A stretch of DNA of 64,000 bases from Clostridiales bacterium UBA4039 (GCA_002382805.1 DGAD01000006.1:100207-164206); one strand, 5' to 3'. Positions 38,711 through 48,973 are shown, counted from the first letter of the stretch. Program-made: numbers and translations. Notes: generated by a model from the letters alone, not told the origin.

Positions 38711-39916
38711 TTATGAGCGTTGCAAAGCAACATTCTGAATATTTTCTTTTTTTCCTTTATATGCAAGCTTTAATAAGATTGGAGTAATTAAAGTCGTTAC
38801 TAAAACCACAATAATAATCGGCGCAAAATACTCTTCACGAATTAATCCGACCGCAGCACCTTTATTTGCAACAATAAGTGCTACCTCTCCTCGTGAAACC
38901 ATACCTATCCCAATTTTTATCGAATCTTCCCTGCTAAACCCGGTAAGTCTAGCACCTATACCACAACCAATAATTTTTGTCATGATTGCAACAACAATCA
39001 AAAGCAATGAGAAAAAGACAATATTCCAACTCATCGTGTGAATCGAAGTTTTTATCCCTATACTTGCAAAAAATATAGGTGAGAAAAGCATATATGATGT
39101 GATTTCCACTTTTTCAGCAACATATTCATTGCTTTTTAAATTACTAATGATAATACCCGCCAAATATGCACCGGTAATATCTGCAATTCCAAAATACTCT
39201 TCTGCAATATAAGCTAAAATAAGGCACAAGATGAAGCTGTATATAGGGATTCGCCGTTTTCGTCCATATTTTTTACTCATATATTCGAAGCCTTTATAAA
39301 ATAAAAATCCACATACTGTTGAAAAAACGAAAAAGAGGATAATGCGCATAACAATACTTGTCAAACTCACCGAACTATCTCTAAAACTTATAATAAATGT
39401 CAAAATGATAATTCCCATAATATCGTCAATAACAGCTGCTCCCAATATCGCTGTTCCTGACTTTGTTTTTAGCTTTCCCATTTCCCGAAGTGTCTCTACG
39501 GTTATACTCACTGATGTGGCCGTTAAGATGACCCCTATAAAAATATTTTGCAACAATTCCAGTTTTGACATTGATGCAATATTACCTGAAAAAACAGCTG
39601 CTGCTAAAAAGCCTCCAATTAATGGAATTCCAACACCGAACGCTGCAATGATAAATGAAGCCTTACCTGTTTGCTTTAATTCCTTGATATCGGTTTCCAT
39701 ACCGGCAGTAAACATCAGCATTATCACACCAAGTTCTGCCATCTTATCAATGAATTCTGTTTCCTGCAATACATTTAAAAAAGTTGGTCCCAAAAGTACC
39801 CCTGCCAATAAAGCACCTACGACTTGCGGCATTTGAACTTTTCTTGTCAACAAACCAAAAATTTTTGTACTCAAAAGTATAATCGCTAAGTCTAAGAAAA
39901 AGTCATATGATAACAT
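38711..39916 (-). CDS. CPA2-type cation/proton antiporter
   Basis: A 401-residue membrane protein with about 12 hydrophobic segments, of the Kef/NapA-like CPA2 family. The second ATG (39916) is six bases after GGAGG and is preferred. Family motifs include VVGALLAGVLLGP near residue 30, MFTAGMETDIKELK near 70, GAAVIDDIMGIIILT with the conserved DD pair near 160, and GMVSRGEVALIVANKGAAVG near 345. The KTN nucleotide-binding domain of Kef proteins is absent. It exchanges Na+ or K+ for protons. It is downstream of the DUF2294 gene with a 23-base gap. Confidence 0.85.
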   Translation of the reverse strand: MLSYDFFLDLAIILLSTKIFGLLTRKVQMPQVVGALLAGVLLGPTFLNVLQETEFIDKMAELGVIMLMFTAGMETDIKELKQTGKASFIIAAFGVGIPLIGGFLAAAVFSGNIASMSKLELLQNIFIGVILTATSVSITVETLREMGKLKTKSGTAILGAAVIDDIMGIIILTFIISFRDSSVSLTSIVMRIILFFVFSTVCGFLFYKGFEYMSKKYGRKRRIPIYSFILCLILAYIAEEYFGIADITGAYLAGIIISNLKSNEYVAEKVEITSYMLFSPIFFASIGIKTSIHTMSWNIVFFSLLLIVVAIMTKIIGCGIGARLTGFSREDSIKIGIGMVSRGEVALIVANKGAAVGLIREEYFAPIIIVVLVTTLITPILLKLAYKGKKENIQNVALQRS

Positions 39917-39938
39917 CGTCATCCTCCATGCATATTTT

Positions 39939-40289
39939 TTAAAATCCTAATGATTTTTCAAGAATAATGACATCCATACGTTCTCCGGTTTTTGTACTAA
40001 TATCATTATGAATAGAAATAACTTTACATCCTGTAATCTCTTCAATCATTTCTTCAAGCTTTGGGCGAATAATCTCCTCTAATTGATAACGCATCTCTTT
40101 AACTAACGCTTTTCCTTTTTCCTCACGCGCCAACTCTTTTTCTGCCGCTGTCAATACCCCTTTGAGGCGAATGACAATCATATCATCAATAATATATGTT
40201 TTTGCCGATTCCGCTCCACGTCCCAGTTGTTTACGTTGGAACGTTATCATGCTTGTACTAATGTGTGCCTCCATTTGTCCTTTTTCCAT
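39939..40289 (-). CDS. DUF2294 protein
   Basis: A 116-residue soluble protein. The ATG at 40289 follows TGGAGG by five bases and is preferred over upstream in-frame starts. The family pattern RKQLGRGAESAKTYIIDDMIVIRLKGVLTAAEKELA is clear, followed by the helix VKEMRYQLEEIIRPKLEEMIEEITGCKV and a final strand DVIILE. No catalytic function is known. It lies upstream of a cation/proton antiporter in a likely operon, and downstream of a small leader-type frame with a terminator-like hairpin. Confidence 0.78.
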   Translation of the reverse strand: MEKGQMEAHISTSMITFQRKQLGRGAESAKTYIIDDMIVIRLKGVLTAAEKELAREEKGKALVKEMRYQLEEIIRPKLEEMIEEITGCKVISIHNDISTKTGERMDVIILEKSLGF

Positions 40290-40300
40290 TGTCGCCTCCA

Positions 40301-40420
40301 TCATAATCGTGCACAAAAAAAGACCAATATGAATACACCAAATCTAGGTATCATATTTGGTCCATAACTTTGCTTGCATATGCACTCAACTTTATTTACC
40401 AATCGTTCGATTCCATTCAT
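40301..40420 (-). CDS. Possible 39-residue leader peptide or small membrane protein
   Basis: An ATG at 40420 with GAGGAG ten bases upstream opens a 39-residue frame that ends 11 bases before the start of the DUF2294 gene. The product begins MNGIERLVNKVECICKQ and ends in the hydrophobic FGVFILVFFCARL. The end of the frame overlaps a terminator-like hairpin (40322-40362), so translation could control read-through into the DUF2294-antiporter operon. I do not recognise the sequence; a chance frame is possible. Confidence 0.4.
   Translation of the reverse strand: MNGIERLVNKVECICKQSYGPNMIPRFGVFILVFFCARL
40314..40362 (-). promoter_or_regulatory. Terminator-like hairpin in the leader of the DUF2294-antiporter operon
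   Basis: Long inverted repeat GACCAATATGA / TCATATTTGGTC, followed on the minus strand by a T7 run at 40314-40320. It precedes the DUF2294 start by 25 bases and so is in a position to attenuate the operon. The overlapping small frame would be the natural sensor. The region further upstream, 40421-40727, is AT-rich and holds no gene or recognisable riboswitch. Confidence 0.5.
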
Positions 40421-40727
40421 TATTATATGCTCCTCAAATCCTAAAGTCAAATCTACGGATACGCATAATATTTGAAATCTTATATCTTTGAGTTTGTATT
40501 ATATGTCACTATATTTTTACATCAAAGAATATTTTTTGTGTTTTTTATCTATTTTTTTGTGGCAACACTTTTAAACCCTCATCTATTTGCATAGTATTTA
40601 TGTATATTTCACTGAAAATTTAAGCATTTTTCCACCCTCTGCATATAGACATCTCAAAAGCACAGTCATTTTGTACTTTCTTTGTTCTTTTCTCAAAGTA
40701 TACTTCACATAAATCAGGTGAGGTTAT

Positions 40728-41714
40728 TTAATCAGCAGGAAAAACCACACCGAGTTCCTTACGAATGTTATCAACAATTTTTAAGCTTTCTACAGAAATC
40801 CTATTTAACTGCGTCGGTTCTTTGGTTCCCCAAATCGCTTCCATAAAATATCTAAGTTCAAATTTCATATCTTTCTCAATTATTTTATCATACAGAATCT
40901 CTTCTTCTCCACTTTTCCAGCGAATCCATACTTTAGAAGTATTGGTAATCTTATCTATAAGAAGCGCCCCTTTCTCACCTTGAATCTCACACGGCAAGTA
41001 CGAATTGGAAACTTTTGAATAGGTAATCATGCAGTACATATTCTCATATTGAGCCACAAGGTGTCCATAGGCATCAATGCTGTCTTTGAGCACTTTTCCA
41101 TAACCATTGACCTGGCGTGGTATCCCTAGCAGATCTAGCATGACTTCTATCGGATAAATACCGATATCCATAATTGCACCATTAGATAACTTCGGATTAA
41201 AGGCATTAAGAATCTGTCCTGCTTTAAATGCGTCATAGCGAGAAGAATACTGGCAAAATCTAAAATCCGCAAAATGTATTTGCCCGATTTTTTTCATTCC
41301 TTCTTTGACTCGCTCCATCGCAGGATGAAAAATAGGTCGCATCGCTTCTAAAAAGATTACCTGATTATCTTTAGCTGCTGCAATCATCAATGCTACTTCT
41401 TTTGAATTACTCGCTAACGGTTTCTCACATAAAACATGCTTTCCTTTATTCATAAGTGCAATACTTTGTGGCGCATGTAATGCATTGGGACTTGAGATAT
41501 ACACAGCATCATATATCTCTAAGTTCAAGAATTCGTTAAAATCACAACTTACTTGTATGTCCTGTGAATCAAGACCTAACTTCGATGCATTTTCTGGATT
41601 CCTTGTATATAATGCTGTCAGCTCAAAAAACTCATCTGTTTTTGCAGCTTGAAGAAAGTCTTTAGCTATAAAGTTGGTTCCAATTACGGCAAATCTTATC
41701 TTTTTCATATGCAT
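40728..41714 (-). CDS. Gfo/Idh/MocA family oxidoreductase
   Basis: A 328-residue NAD(P)-dependent dehydrogenase. The Rossmann start is IRFAVIGTNFIAKDFLQAA, with HVLCEKPLASNSKEV near residue 92 providing the conserved EKP lysine, and LSNGAIMDIGIYPIEVMLDLLG in the second domain. The AGGTAATAGTAA upstream supports the ATG at 41714. It is distantly related to the enzyme at 31238-32233 and, like it, probably acts on a sugar-type substrate. Monocistronic, between a long leader region and the adhE terminator. Confidence 0.83.
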   Translation of the reverse strand: MHMKKIRFAVIGTNFIAKDFLQAAKTDEFFELTALYTRNPENASKLGLDSQDIQVSCDFNEFLNLEIYDAVYISSPNALHAPQSIALMNKGKHVLCEKPLASNSKEVALMIAAAKDNQVIFLEAMRPIFHPAMERVKEGMKKIGQIHFADFRFCQYSSRYDAFKAGQILNAFNPKLSNGAIMDIGIYPIEVMLDLLGIPRQVNGYGKVLKDSIDAYGHLVAQYENMYCMITYSKVSNSYLPCEIQGEKGALLIDKITNTSKVWIRWKSGEEEILYDKIIEKDMKFELRYFMEAIWGTKEPTQLNRISVESLKIVDNIRKELGVVFPAD

Positions 41715-41911
41715 TTACTATTACCTCCGATTTTTTATATCCGTCTTTTATATTAGCACACTGAGCTATTGTAGTACTTCTCATGGTGGAATATCTCTAC
41801 GATAGTCCCCCTCTTTGATATATTTCTTTTTAAAATATAATAACCTATACACAGGCAATTGACAACTCTTGATGACTACTTGATGCAATACTGTTACTAT
41901 ATACGCAAAAA

Positions 41912-41943
41912 CCCCTGCCCATAGCATAAGCTATGAGCAGGAG
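41912..41943 (-). terminator. Rho-independent terminator after adhE
   Basis: Stem CCTGC-CATAGC / GCTATG-GCAGG with an ATAA loop; on the minus strand a T5 run follows. It lies 41 bases past the adhE stop. Confidence 0.85.
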
Positions 41944-41983
41944 TCTTTACTTTTAATTTATGTTGTTAATATTTGCTATTCAT

Positions 41984-44587
41984 TTATTTTTCTGCTTTTT
42001 CAGTTCCTTCAAACACACGCGTATAGATTTCTTTTATCTCACTGATAAGTGGATATCTTGGGTTAGCACCTGTACACTGGTCATCAAAAGCATTTTCACT
42101 CATTTCATCAAGCGTTGCATAGAACTTCTTCGCAGATATACCTGTCTCTTTGATTGTTTTTGGGATACCTACTTTTTCTTTTAACTCATCGATAGCCTTG
42201 ATTAAATTTTCAACTTTTTCTTCCTCTGTCGTTCCACCTAATTGTAGGTAATCAGCAATACGTGCATATCTCCATTTTGCATTTGGATATTTGTATTGAG
42301 GGAATGCAGCTTGTTTTCTTGGGTTGTCTACAGCATTAAAGCGAATTACTTCGTTAATTAACAGTCCGTTAGCAACGCCGTGTGCAATATGATGCATAGA
42401 ACCCAACTTATGTGCCATCGAGTGACAAACACCTAAGAATGCATTGGCAAATGCCATTCCTGCCATCGCTGAGGCATGAGCCATCTTTTCACGCGCTTTG
42501 ATATTTGTTGTCCCTTCATTATATGCCTCAGGCAAATATTTAAAGATTAATCGAATTGCTTCAAGAGCTTGTCCATTCGTATACTCCGATGCTAATACCG
42601 ATACATATGCTTCCAGCGCATGTGTTAACGCATCAATACCTGATGCTGCTGTTAATCCTTTTGGCATATTCATCATTAATTCAGCATCAACGATGGCCAT
42701 ATTCGGAGTGAGTTCATAATCTGCTAACGGATATTTAACATCTGTTTTTTCATCTGTAATAACCGCAAATGGTGTTACTTCTGAACCCGTTCCTGCTGAT
42801 GTAGGAACTGCAACCATCATTGCTTTTTGCCCCATTGTTGGGAATCTAAAGACACGTTTACGTATATCCATAAAACGCATTGCTAAATCTTCAAATCGTA
42901 CTTCTGGATGTTCATACATAACCCACATAATTTTTGCCGCGTCCATTGGTGAACCTCCACCAAGTGCAATGATCACATCCGGCTCAAAGGCTTGCATTTC
43001 TTTAGCTCCTTTTCGTGCAGTTGCTAAAGTTGGGTCAGGTTGAACATCAAAGAATACTTTTGTATCAATTCCAACACTGTCTAATTTGTCCGTTACTTTT
43101 TCAGCATATCCTAAGTCATAGAGAACTTTATCTGTTACAATAAATGCTTTTTTCTTGCCTAAGTCCTTTAATTCATCCAAAGCGATGTCTAAACATCCTG
43201 ATTTAAAGTATACACGATTTGGAACTCGATACCATAACATATTTTCTCGCCTTTCTGCTACACTTTTAACATTGATCAGATGTTTAACACCTACATTCTC
43301 AGAGATAGAGTTTCCTCCCCAAGTTCCACATCCTAATGTAAGTGACGGTGCCAGCTTGAAGTTATATAAGTCACCAATCGCACCTTGAGATGATGGCATA
43401 TTAATAATTGTTCGTCCGGTCTTCATCTTTGCTCCAAATTGTTCAATACGATCTCTTTGTGTGTTTTGATCTGTATAAAGTACAGATGTATGTCCCAATC
43501 CTCCTAATTCAACCAAACGCGCTGCTTTTGTTAGTGCTGCATCAAAATTATCCGCTTTATATAATGCAAGTACTGGTGAAAGCTTTTCATGTGAGAATGG
43601 TTCTTCTAGTTCTACTGAAGACACTTCACCGATAAGCACTTTGGTCGCTTCATCTACTTTAATTCCAGCCATTTGAGCAATTTTTGCTGCCGGTTGACCT
43701 ACGATGTTAGCATTTAATCGTCCATCAATCAAAATGACCTTACGTACAGCGTCTACTTCTTTTTTACTTAATATATAGGCTCCACGTTCAGCAAATTCCT
43801 TGCGAACTTCATTATAAACTTCTTTTAACACGATCACCGATTGCTCAGACGCACATATAACACCATTATCAAAACTTTTTGATAGTAAGATTGAGCTTAC
43901 TGCCATTTTAATGTGTGCTGTTTCATCAATAATCGCCGGTGTGTTTCCAGCTCCAACACCAATCGCTGGCTTTCCTGAAGAATATGCTGCTTTAACCATG
44001 CCTGGACCACCTGTTGCTAAAGTCAAATCACAGGTTTGCATAACAGCTCCTGAAAGTTCAACACTTGGTTGATCTATCCAGCCAATAATTCCCTTAGGTG
44101 CTCCGGCTTCAACTGCTGCATCAAGAACAATTCTTGCGGCTTCAATAGTACATTGTTTTGCTCTTGGGTGTGGCGAAAAAATAATACCATTACGTGTCTT
44201 AAGCGCAATTAACGCTTTAAATATAGCTGTCGATGTTGGATTTGTTGTCGGAACAATTGCTGCAATAATTCCAATTGGTTCTGCAACTTTTGTAATTCCA
44301 AATGCATGATCTTCTTCGATAATTCCACATGTTTTTTCATCTTTGTATTGATTGTATATATACTCTGATGCAAAATGGTTTTTGATGACCTTATCTTCAA
44401 CAATTCCCATGCCTGTTTCTTCTACAGCCATCTTTGCTAATTTTATTCTTGCATTATTTGCCGCCATTGCAGCTTGTCGAAAAATCTCATCTACTTTTTC
44501 TTGTGGGTATGATGAAAATTCTTTTTGTGCCTCTTTTATCTCTTGTATGCGTTGTAATAATGTTTCCATATCTTTAACTGTTGTCAT
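41984..44587 (-). CDS. adhE: Bifunctional acetaldehyde/alcohol dehydrogenase
   Basis: An 867-residue AdhE that reduces acetyl-CoA to acetaldehyde and then ethanol, regenerating NAD+ in fermentation. The N-terminal aldehyde dehydrogenase half has the catalytic Cys in SFDNGVICASEQSVIV near residue 245 and an NAD loop GGPGMVKAAYSSGKPAIGVGAGN-type segment. The C-terminal iron-dependent alcohol dehydrogenase half has ALGGGSPMDAAKIMW near 545 and iron-binding His in CHSMAHKLGSMHHIAHGVANG near 715. AdhE forms filaments called spirosomes. The start follows GAGGTG by five bases; it is transcribed alone. Confidence 0.95.
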   Translation of the reverse strand: MTTVKDMETLLQRIQEIKEAQKEFSSYPQEKVDEIFRQAAMAANNARIKLAKMAVEETGMGIVEDKVIKNHFASEYIYNQYKDEKTCGIIEEDHAFGITKVAEPIGIIAAIVPTTNPTSTAIFKALIALKTRNGIIFSPHPRAKQCTIEAARIVLDAAVEAGAPKGIIGWIDQPSVELSGAVMQTCDLTLATGGPGMVKAAYSSGKPAIGVGAGNTPAIIDETAHIKMAVSSILLSKSFDNGVICASEQSVIVLKEVYNEVRKEFAERGAYILSKKEVDAVRKVILIDGRLNANIVGQPAAKIAQMAGIKVDEATKVLIGEVSSVELEEPFSHEKLSPVLALYKADNFDAALTKAARLVELGGLGHTSVLYTDQNTQRDRIEQFGAKMKTGRTIINMPSSQGAIGDLYNFKLAPSLTLGCGTWGGNSISENVGVKHLINVKSVAERRENMLWYRVPNRVYFKSGCLDIALDELKDLGKKKAFIVTDKVLYDLGYAEKVTDKLDSVGIDTKVFFDVQPDPTLATARKGAKEMQAFEPDVIIALGGGSPMDAAKIMWVMYEHPEVRFEDLAMRFMDIRKRVFRFPTMGQKAMMVAVPTSAGTGSEVTPFAVITDEKTDVKYPLADYELTPNMAIVDAELMMNMPKGLTAASGIDALTHALEAYVSVLASEYTNGQALEAIRLIFKYLPEAYNEGTTNIKAREKMAHASAMAGMAFANAFLGVCHSMAHKLGSMHHIAHGVANGLLINEVIRFNAVDNPRKQAAFPQYKYPNAKWRYARIADYLQLGGTTEEEKVENLIKAIDELKEKVGIPKTIKETGISAKKFYATLDEMSENAFDDQCTGANPRYPLISEIKEIYTRVFEGTEKAEK

Positions 44588-44881
44588 TGTTGCACCTCTT
44601 TCTCGTTAATAAATTAACATATTGAATTATAGTTTTAAATTAGAAAAACCTCTTATCAAGCTATTTCACTAATTTTATAGCATGTTTTTTGGTACTTTTT
44701 CCTGTTATTCAATGAATATAGGGATATAATACCACACCCTTTTCTGAATTGCAATACTTTTCTCGTTATTTTTTTATCATACTTATTATGTATAACAAGC
44801 CTTATTGTTTTATGCTATAATATAGTAAATACTAACAAATGATTGGAAGATCATTTCACCCTTCGAAAAGGAGTAGCGTTT
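44588..44881 (+). promoter_or_regulatory. Divergent intergenic region adhE / PAS-GGDEF
   Basis: About 294 gene-free, AT-rich bases. A TATAAT at about 44815 is a candidate -10 for the plus-strand gene. A small inverted repeat AAATGAT / ATCATTT sits at 44837-44856. I do not see a recognisable Rex operator. Confidence 0.3.
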
Positions 44882-45859
44882 ATGGATAAAAGTAAAACAA
44901 ATCTTCATGCGAACATTGAACATTTACTTTATAATTCAGTCAGATCAAATACAAACGAATCCTTTTACGTCAAAGACCTTCAATCACGCTTTATAGCGCT
45001 AAGTCAATATCACGCCAATTATTTTGGCTTAGATTCTATTGAAGATGTTCTTGGTAAAACAGATTTTGATTTTTTTACCAAAGAACATGCTCAAGAAGCT
45101 TTTGATGATGAGCAGGAAATTATACGAACCCAAAAACCCATTTTGGCTAAAATTGAAAAGGAGACCTGGAAGGATAATTACATTTCCTATGTGATTACTT
45201 CAAAGTATCCCCTACTTGATGACAACGGTCAAGTCATCGGCACATGGGGCCATTCTATTAATGTGGCCACAACAGCATCAACTTCTCCTACACTTAAACA
45301 AAAAGCTCTGCATTTTGGCGACTTTAAAGAACACATCCCAGGCACTTCTAAAATCGATCCGCTTACAAAATTGAACAATATAACATCTTTTTATGAGTTT
45401 ATGAACTTATTTTACCAATCAGCAATGAACACAATTAATATGCCTGATGTTGTCCATTGCATTATGATTATTGACATTAGCAATTATGCTCTTATAAATG
45501 CCAAGCATGGGCAAGCCTCCGCTGATTGTTCTGTTCAATCCGTTGCCAAATATTTAAAGACACTTCAAAGCTCTACTCTTAATGCTTTTCGATACAGCGG
45601 TGATCGCTTTGCCGTTCTATTTGAAGATACATCTTACGATAATGGTGTCGCTATGACAAAGTCTCTTATTGATGCCCTTAGTGAGCTTACAATCGATCCA
45701 CAGCACCAAACCAAGATAGAAGTTAACGTAGGGTTAAGTCAGTTCATCGAAAGTCTTCCACTTGGGAATATATATGATATCGTTAACTTAACGGACAAGC
45801 GGCTATATGCTGCTCAGAAGTTACTTAAAACCAGTTTGGTTTATGATGATTGCTACTAG
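44882..45859 (+). CDS. PAS protein with degenerate GGDEF domain
   Basis: A 325-residue cytoplasmic protein. The ATG at 44882 has AAGGAG eight bases upstream. Residues about 20-140 are a PAS fold (SFYVKDLQSRFIALSQYHANYFG and VLGKTDFDFFTKEHA). Residues about 165-325 follow the diguanylate cyclase fold, beginning DPLTKLNNITSFYEFMN, but the active-site GGDEF is replaced by SGDRF in FRYSGDRFAVLFE. Loss of the second Gly and the Glu suggests it does not make c-di-GMP; it could bind a nucleotide or act as a regulatory domain. Confidence 0.8.
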   Translation: MDKSKTNLHANIEHLLYNSVRSNTNESFYVKDLQSRFIALSQYHANYFGLDSIEDVLGKTDFDFFTKEHAQEAFDDEQEIIRTQKPILAKIEKETWKDNYISYVITSKYPLLDDNGQVIGTWGHSINVATTASTSPTLKQKALHFGDFKEHIPGTSKIDPLTKLNNITSFYEFMNLFYQSAMNTINMPDVVHCIMIIDISNYALINAKHGQASADCSVQSVAKYLKTLQSSTLNAFRYSGDRFAVLFEDTSYDNGVAMTKSLIDALSELTIDPQHQTKIEVNVGLSQFIESLPLGNIYDIVNLTDKRLYAAQKLLKTSLVYDDCY

Positions 45860-45870
45860 ATCTTTTCAAT

Positions 45871-45927
45871 AAAAAATAAGCTGTACACCAACTCGGATAC
45901 TTCGAATGAGTGTACAGCTTATTTTTT
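45871..45927. terminator. Bidirectional terminator between PAS-GGDEF gene and prfA
   Basis: Long stem AATAAGCTGTACAC / GTGTACAGCTTATT flanked by A6 and T6 runs, placed between two convergent genes. Confidence 0.85.
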
Positions 45928-46996
45928 AATTATTTTCCATTGATTTCATTTTCTCAGCTTGATCTGCTGTATTTAAACTATCGATAATGTCGTATATGTC
46001 TCCATCTAAAATCGTATCTAGTTTATGTAGCGTTAGTTTGATACGATGATCTGTCACACGTCCTTGAGGGAAATTATATGTACGTATTTTTTCGCTACGA
46101 TCTCCTGTTCCCACCTGACTTCGACGATCTTCTGCCAATTCGCTTTGCTGTTTTTCAAGTTCCATATCGTATAATCGAGAACGAAGTACTTTCATCGCTT
46201 GATCGCGGTTTTTAAGCTGTGATTTTCCATCTTGGCAAGAGACAACAAGTCCTGTCGGTAAGTGGGTGATTCGAACCGCTGAATCGGTTGTATTTACACT
46301 TTGTCCTCCATTACCTGAAGACCTAAACACATCAATTCGCAAATCATTTTGATCGATATCAACTTCTACATCTTCAACTTCAGGTAACACCGCAACTGTT
46401 ACTGTTGATGTATGAATTCGTCCACCTGATTCAGTCACCGGCACACGTTGCACACGATGTACACCACTTTCAAATTTTAATTTCGAATATGCACCCTGCC
46501 CTTGAATTGAAAAGACAACCTCTTTAAATCCACCTACGCCACTTTCATTGAGGTTCATAAGGTCCACTTTCCATCGACTTCGTTCAGCAAAACGTGTGTA
46601 CATCCGATATAACTCAGCAGCAAACAAAGCCGCTTCATCTCCACCTGCTCCAGCACGAATTTCAACAATAACATTTTTGTCATCATTAGGATCTTTTGGT
46701 AACAATAGCTTTTTAAGTTCTGCTTCATTGTTTTTTAATTCTTCCCTTGCAGCAGATAATTCTTCTTTGGCTAACTCAACAATTTCTGGGTCTGACTCTT
46801 TTAACATTTCAAGTGATTCTTGAATGGTCTCCTCATTTGCCTTATACGCTTTGTATTTTTCAACCACAGGCGTCAAATCCGAGTGTTCCTTCATATATTG
46901 TTGCCATTGCTTTTGATCTGCAATAACATCTGCATCATTAATTTGCGCAGATAAAAATTCGTATCTGTCAATAATTCCATCTAATTGATCTAACAT
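45926..46996 (-). CDS. prfA: Peptide chain release factor 1
   Basis: A 356-residue class I release factor that reads UAA and UAG. The GGQ catalytic motif is in [22 protein letters not shown] (about residue 230) and the codon-recognition region lies in [36 protein letters not shown], with PVT as the tripeptide anticodon element of RF1. Length matches the family. It is the last gene of the conserved prmC-prfA unit; PrmC methylates the Gln of GGQ. Confidence 0.95.
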   Translation of the reverse strand: MLDQLDGIIDRYEFLSAQINDADVIADQKQWQQYMKEHSDLTPVVEKYKAYKANEETIQESLEMLKESDPEIVELAKEELSAAREELKNNEAELKKLLLPKDPNDDKNVIVEIRAGAGGDEAALFAAELYRMYTRFAERSRWKVDLMNLNESGVGGFKEVVFSIQGQGAYSKLKFESGVHRVQRVPVTESGGRIHTSTVTVAVLPEVEDVEVDIDQNDLRIDVFRSSGNGGQSVNTTDSAVRITHLPTGLVVSCQDGKSQLKNRDQAMKVLRSRLYDMELEKQQSELAEDRRSQVGTGDRSEKIRTYNFPQGRVTDHRIKLTLHKLDTILDGDIYDIIDSLNTADQAEKMKSMENN

Positions 46997-47013
46997 TTTT
47001 TCACCTCTTAAAT

Positions 47014-47898
47014 TTATTTCTTAGTACCTGAAATTATTCTCTCAAGACCAGCCATATCATTAATTTCTTGTATATTCTGAAATCCGTTTGCTTCCATGAT
47101 TGCCTTTATTTCTTGCATCTGTCCATGTCCAATTTCAAAAAGCAACATTCCGCCATTGCTTATACGTACAACACTATCTTCTATGATTCGACGGTAAAAG
47201 CGAAGTCCATCACGCCCACCATCAAGTGCAACCATTGGCTCATATTCTCTTACTTCCGTCATAAGCTCTTGCAGTTGACCATGAGGAATATATGGAGGAT
47301 TTGACACAATAATATCAAAAGACTTTGACGCATCAATACGCCTATAGAGATCGCTTTGTATCCAAGAAATTATTGATTCACCCAGAATACTTTGCTCATT
47401 TCTTTTACTCACGTTAAGTGCGTCCTCTTGAATATCCACACCGACCCATTCAAAATCAATTTTTGGATACTTTTTATGTAATGCTGCTGCAATACTTATT
47501 ATGATACATCCACTTCCCGTACACATATCAAGTACTCTTATTTTTTTTTGCCCTTGATGAATGGCATGTGAAATATTACTAATACATAATTCTACCAGCA
47601 TTTCTGTTTCTGGTCGAGGAATAAGCACAGCTGAATCCACGTAAAATTTATGTTCCATAAAATGTTGTTCATGGGTAATATACTGTAACGGAATCCCTTT
47701 TATCCGTTCATGAATATAAGATAAATATGTCTGTATAGCTACCTCATCTATGGATTCATTGTATTTAAAAACCAACGTTGTGAAATCAACTTTAAGAACA
47801 TATTCAAGGAGCAATCGTGCTTCTATCTTTTCTATTCCCGCATTATCCAATTGTTCCTGTCCATATTTAAGTAATTGGTGTACTTGATATATCTTCAA
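47014..47898 (-). CDS. prmC: Release-factor glutamine methyltransferase
   Basis: A 294-residue SAM-dependent methyltransferase that modifies the GGQ glutamine of release factors. The catalytic NPPY box is in [16 protein letters not shown] near residue 185, the SAM loop is [16 protein letters not shown] near 120, and the HemK N-terminal helical domain precedes it with [13 protein letters not shown]. The start is a TTG at 47898 within the end of the DUF1385 gene, overlapping it by 32 bases. It is 17 bases upstream of prfA. Confidence 0.93.
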   Translation of the reverse strand: MKIYQVHQLLKYGQEQLDNAGIEKIEARLLLEYVLKVDFTTLVFKYNESIDEVAIQTYLSYIHERIKGIPLQYITHEQHFMEHKFYVDSAVLIPRPETEMLVELCISNISHAIHQGQKKIRVLDMCTGSGCIIISIAAALHKKYPKIDFEWVGVDIQEDALNVSKRNEQSILGESIISWIQSDLYRRIDASKSFDIIVSNPPYIPHGQLQELMTEVREYEPMVALDGGRDGLRFYRRIIEDSVVRISNGGMLLFEIGHGQMQEIKAIMEANGFQNIQEINDMAGLERIISGTKK

Positions 47899-48859
47899 TG
47901 CTTGTATCCTTTATCTTTTTTTCAGTCGTATCTACTTTCACTTCATCCGTATTTTTTAATACACTTTTTAATGCTATAAGTGCAACTTCCAATTGGCTGT
48001 CATCCGGTTCTGCCGTTGTTAGCTTTTGTAGTAAAAGTCCAGGTTTAGTAAAAACATCAAGTATTTTTGATTGGCTTTTTCCTAAAAACTTTAATACTTC
48101 ATATGATATTCCAGCAATGACAGGTAACATAACCAAACGCACTACGAGTCGATGGGCTAATGTCTGTGCATTGATAACCGTCAACACAAAAACACTAATA
48201 ACTACGATGTAAAGTAAAAAACTCGTTCCGCATCGCTTATGTAAACGCGTCTGCTTCTTCGCATTTTCTACTGTTAATTCTAAACCGCATTCATAACAAT
48301 GAATCGATTTATGTTCGGCACCATGATATTGAAACACTCTCTGAATATCCTTCATTTTTGATATCAACACAATATATGTTATCAAGACCGCAACACGAAT
48401 AATACCATCTGCAAAATTCACCCATTGATCCGAAGGAAGTATCGGTTTCATTAAATGGGATAATCCCAACGGCAATAATACAAATAGGCCGATGGACATC
48501 ACAAGGGCAAGGACAACGGAAATCATGATAAATACATCATTCGCCTTGTCCTTAAAAACCTTATTAATCCATTGATCAAATTTCGACTCTTTTTCCTGTT
48601 CATCTTCAACCTCAAAAAATTCGGCTGAAAAAGTTAATATCTTCATTCCCATGACAAGGGATTCAACAAATGCAACAATCCCTCGAACAAAAGGAAGTCC
48701 CAATATCTTGTTTCGTTTTGTAAAGCTTTTATGATGCATCTCTTCTACGATGATCTCTTTATCCGGCTTGCGAACAGCTACAGCATAGAGGTCGTCATTT
48801 CGCATCATAACGCCTTCAATGACTGCTTGTCCACCTACACTTGGCTTCTTATCCTTCAT
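47867..48859 (-). CDS. DUF1385 membrane protein
   Basis: A 330-residue DUF1385 protein with about four to five transmembrane helices. Family landmarks are SVGGQAVIEGVMMRNDDLYAVAVRKP at the N-terminus and the histidine/cysteine segment YHGAEHKSIHCYE with KRCGTSFLLYI further on. Conserved His and Cys suggest a metal site. The function is unknown; the gene is regularly found next to rpmE, prmC and prfA in Clostridia. It overlaps prmC by 32 bases. Confidence 0.85.
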   Translation of the reverse strand: MKDKKPSVGGQAVIEGVMMRNDDLYAVAVRKPDKEIIVEEMHHKSFTKRNKILGLPFVRGIVAFVESLVMGMKILTFSAEFFEVEDEQEKESKFDQWINKVFKDKANDVFIMISVVLALVMSIGLFVLLPLGLSHLMKPILPSDQWVNFADGIIRVAVLITYIVLISKMKDIQRVFQYHGAEHKSIHCYECGLELTVENAKKQTRLHKRCGTSFLLYIVVISVFVLTVINAQTLAHRLVVRLVMLPVIAGISYEVLKFLGKSQSKILDVFTKPGLLLQKLTTAEPDDSQLEVALIALKSVLKNTDEVKVDTTEKKIKDTSIEDISSTPIT

Positions 48860-48973
48860 ATTTTCACTTCCATTTCTATATGATAAACATTTGAATACTT
48901 CTTCTATTATATACCGAACTCTAAAAAAAATAAAGCTATGCTTATACAGTTAAATTCTTTATATTAAAACAAA

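Noticed and set aside
39342..39836. A 164-residue plus-strand frame inside the antiporter gene.
   Set aside because: It lies wholly antisense to a well-supported membrane protein, has no ribosome site and has no recognisable domain.
40421..40727. A known riboswitch in the long leader before DUF2294.
   Set aside because: I could not match any conserved riboswitch core; only the terminator-like hairpin and small frame are supported.
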